DNA of 64,000 nt from Mucilaginibacter sp. MD40 (lineage in GTDB: Bacteria > Bacteroidota > Bacteroidia > Sphingobacteriales > Sphingobacteriaceae). The position numbers were made by a program, and so were the translations under genes. The stretch covers positions 3,305,852-3,369,851 of the forward strand of contig NZ_NRSW01000001.1 in assembly GCF_002288635.1 (NCBI RefSeq). The letters run 5' to 3'. Numbering within the stretch: position 1 is the stretch's first letter; each line of letters opens with the position of its first letter. A model generated the notes under the pieces. The model made no database searches. It was not told the origin of the DNA and saw only the letters and a program-made list of their open reading frames with translations. Shown in pieces: positions 62,943 to 64,000 of this stretch.

Positions 62943-64000
62943 TTACGCGATTTTTTCGGTTTGTTCTTCTTTGGCCGAAGCGATCTGCCATGCCACAAAC
63001 TCGCCTAACCCTTTGTATTGGGCATAGCGCTTATTGTATATCTCGTGGTTTGCTTCGTTAGGCTCGTAGGACACATCAAAACCACCACCCATGGCGTGCA
63101 TAGCTTCCTCGACGTTTGGATAAATGCCGGCAACTACCGCCGCAAACATGGCCGCGCCCAAAGCGCAGGTATGTTTAAACTGATGGATGCGGATAGGCAT
63201 GCCCAGTACATCGGCCATGGTTTGCATTACAAAAGCCGATTTTTTGGCCACACCGCCAATGCCTATAATACCTTTTACCGGAATGCCTTCCTGTATAAAG
63301 CGGTCGACTATGCTTTTAGCGCCAAAGCAGGTAGCTTCTACCAAAGCCCTGAAAACACGCGGGGCATCAGAACCCAGGCTTAAACCGGTGATGGCGCCCT
63401 TAAGCGTTTGGTCGGCATCCGGCGTGCGGCGGCCGTTAAACCAGTCTATCGCCAGCTCATTCACCTCATCAATTGGCAATGAAGCGGCCTGGCGGCTCAA
63501 CTCGGGTATAATTTCTTCCGCTAATTCCGCTTTTAACGCCTCGGCTACTTCAGGACTGATCACTTTGGAATTGGCCAGCAGGTTGTTTAAAGGCCACGAC
63601 AGGATATTCTTAAACCAGGCATAGGTATCGCCAAAGGCCGACTGCCCTGCTTCCAAACCTACCATGCCCGGTATTACCGAACCGTTTACCTGGCCGCATA
63701 TGCCTTTAACCAGTTTATTATCTATATCATGGGTTGGCGCTACCAAAATATCACAGGTTGAAGTACCCATCACCTTACTTAAATGGTAAGGCTCTATTTG
63801 CCCGCCTACTGCGCCCATGTGCGCGTCAAAAGCGCCTACGCCTACTTTCACATCGGCAGGTAAGCCCAGGCGTTGTGCCCACTCGTTACTCAGCGTACCG
63901 GCTGCTACATCAGAGGTGTAGGTATCACGGAACAGCCTGTCAGTAAACCCTTTCAGGAGCGGATCAAGCGAGGAAAAGAATTCATCGGGAGGTAAGCCAC
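62943..64000 (-). CDS. araB: Ribulokinase (partial; N-terminus off the window)
   Basis: The minus-strand frame is open from the right edge to the stop at 62943, giving about 352 residues. The frame continues upstream of the GTG at 63851 (GLPPDEFFSSLDPLLKGFTDRLF is in frame), so that GTG is internal. FGGY-kinase motifs are VGAFDAHMGAVGGQIEPYHL, TSTCDILVAPTHDI, the ATP-binding GIIGIGGVAKKSAFVMQTMADVLG and HQFKHTCALGAAMFAAVVAG. AraB phosphorylates L-ribulose. It is the first visible gene of the ara operon; the start and promoter lie outside the window. Confidence 0.94.
   Translation of the reverse strand, partial: GLPPDEFFSSLDPLLKGFTDRLFRDTYTSDVAAGTLSNEWAQRLGLPADVKVGVGAFDAHMGAVGGQIEPYHLSKVMGTSTCDILVAPTHDIDNKLVKGICGQVNGSVIPGMVGLEAGQSAFGDTYAWFKNILSWPLNNLLANSKVISPEVAEALKAELAEEIIPELSRQAASLPIDEVNELAIDWFNGRRTPDADQTLKGAITGLSLGSDAPRVFRALVEATCFGAKSIVDRFIQEGIPVKGIIGIGGVAKKSAFVMQTMADVLGMPIRIHQFKHTCALGAAMFAAVVAGIYPNVEEAMHAMGGGFDVSYEPNEANHEIYNKRYAQYKGLGEFVAWQIASAKEEQTEKIA

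Noticed and set aside
62943-63851. ribulokinase starting at 63851
   Set aside because: The frame continues past it to the window edge with recognisable kinase sequence, so that GTG is internal.

Overview
The window looks like chromosome from a Bacteroidota organism, probably Sphingobacteriaceae (Mucilaginibacter- or Pedobacter-like). This is inferred from a SusC/SusD pair, many exported glycoside hydrolases with signal peptides ending in A-x-A-Q, a Nudix-type AraR regulator, weak Shine-Dalgarno sequences and a TAnnTTTG promoter element. No tRNA, rRNA, CRISPR array or insertion sequence was recognised.

Layout. 1-7.1 kb: a truncated susD, a susC and a GH2 glycosidase, with a terminator between the GH2 gene and susC. 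7.3-14.1 kb: a lipoprotein metallo-beta-lactamase hydrolase, a PAS protein ending in a histidine-kinase dimerisation domain without an ATPase, a TPR histidine kinase, and an OmpR-type two-component pair. 14.2-18.2 kb: a redox island with a cytochrome b561-like protein, DUF3570 and DUF4266 proteins, an ApbE flavin transferase, a thioredoxin and a Rieske lipoprotein. 18.7-23 kb: a small exported protein, then an ABC-exporter membrane domain without its ATPase, an HlyD adaptor and a TolC-like channel. 23.2-31 kb: a CzcCBA-type heavy-metal efflux operon with its own two-component system and tandem 11-bp repeats in the efflux promoter. 31.6-35.6 kb: a tight operon of a TPR protein, two ankyrin-repeat proteins and an exported protein resembling the Bacteroidota type VI tube protein TssD, preceded by a DUF4870-like membrane protein. 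35.7-38.4 kb: a TPR/LuxR membrane regulator whose 5' end is out of frame at an A8 tract, and a second PAS protein without an ATPase. 38.4-43.5 kb: a GH43 enzyme converging on a large Pls-like (polylysine-synthetase-like) NRPS.

43.7-64 kb is an arabinose/arabinan utilisation region: galM, two GH51 enzymes, an alcohol dehydrogenase and a two-domain GH43 enzyme in one operon; GH2 and GH35 enzymes in a second; araR; and a third operon, araB-araD-GH27-araA-SSS symporter, whose promoter lies beyond the right edge. Exported enzymes would release arabinose and galactose from side chains. GalM would interconvert anomers and the symporter import the sugar. AraA, AraB and AraD would convert arabinose to xylulose 5-phosphate under AraR control. 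Two AT-rich palindromic sites of related sequence, upstream of galM and between GH2 and araR, are candidate AraR operators.

The observations I rate highest are the exported TssD-like/ankyrin operon, the A8 frameshift, the Pls-like synthetase, the exporter lacking an NBD, and the 11-bp phased repeats at two promoters. All assignments come from reading the sequence; no database search was run.
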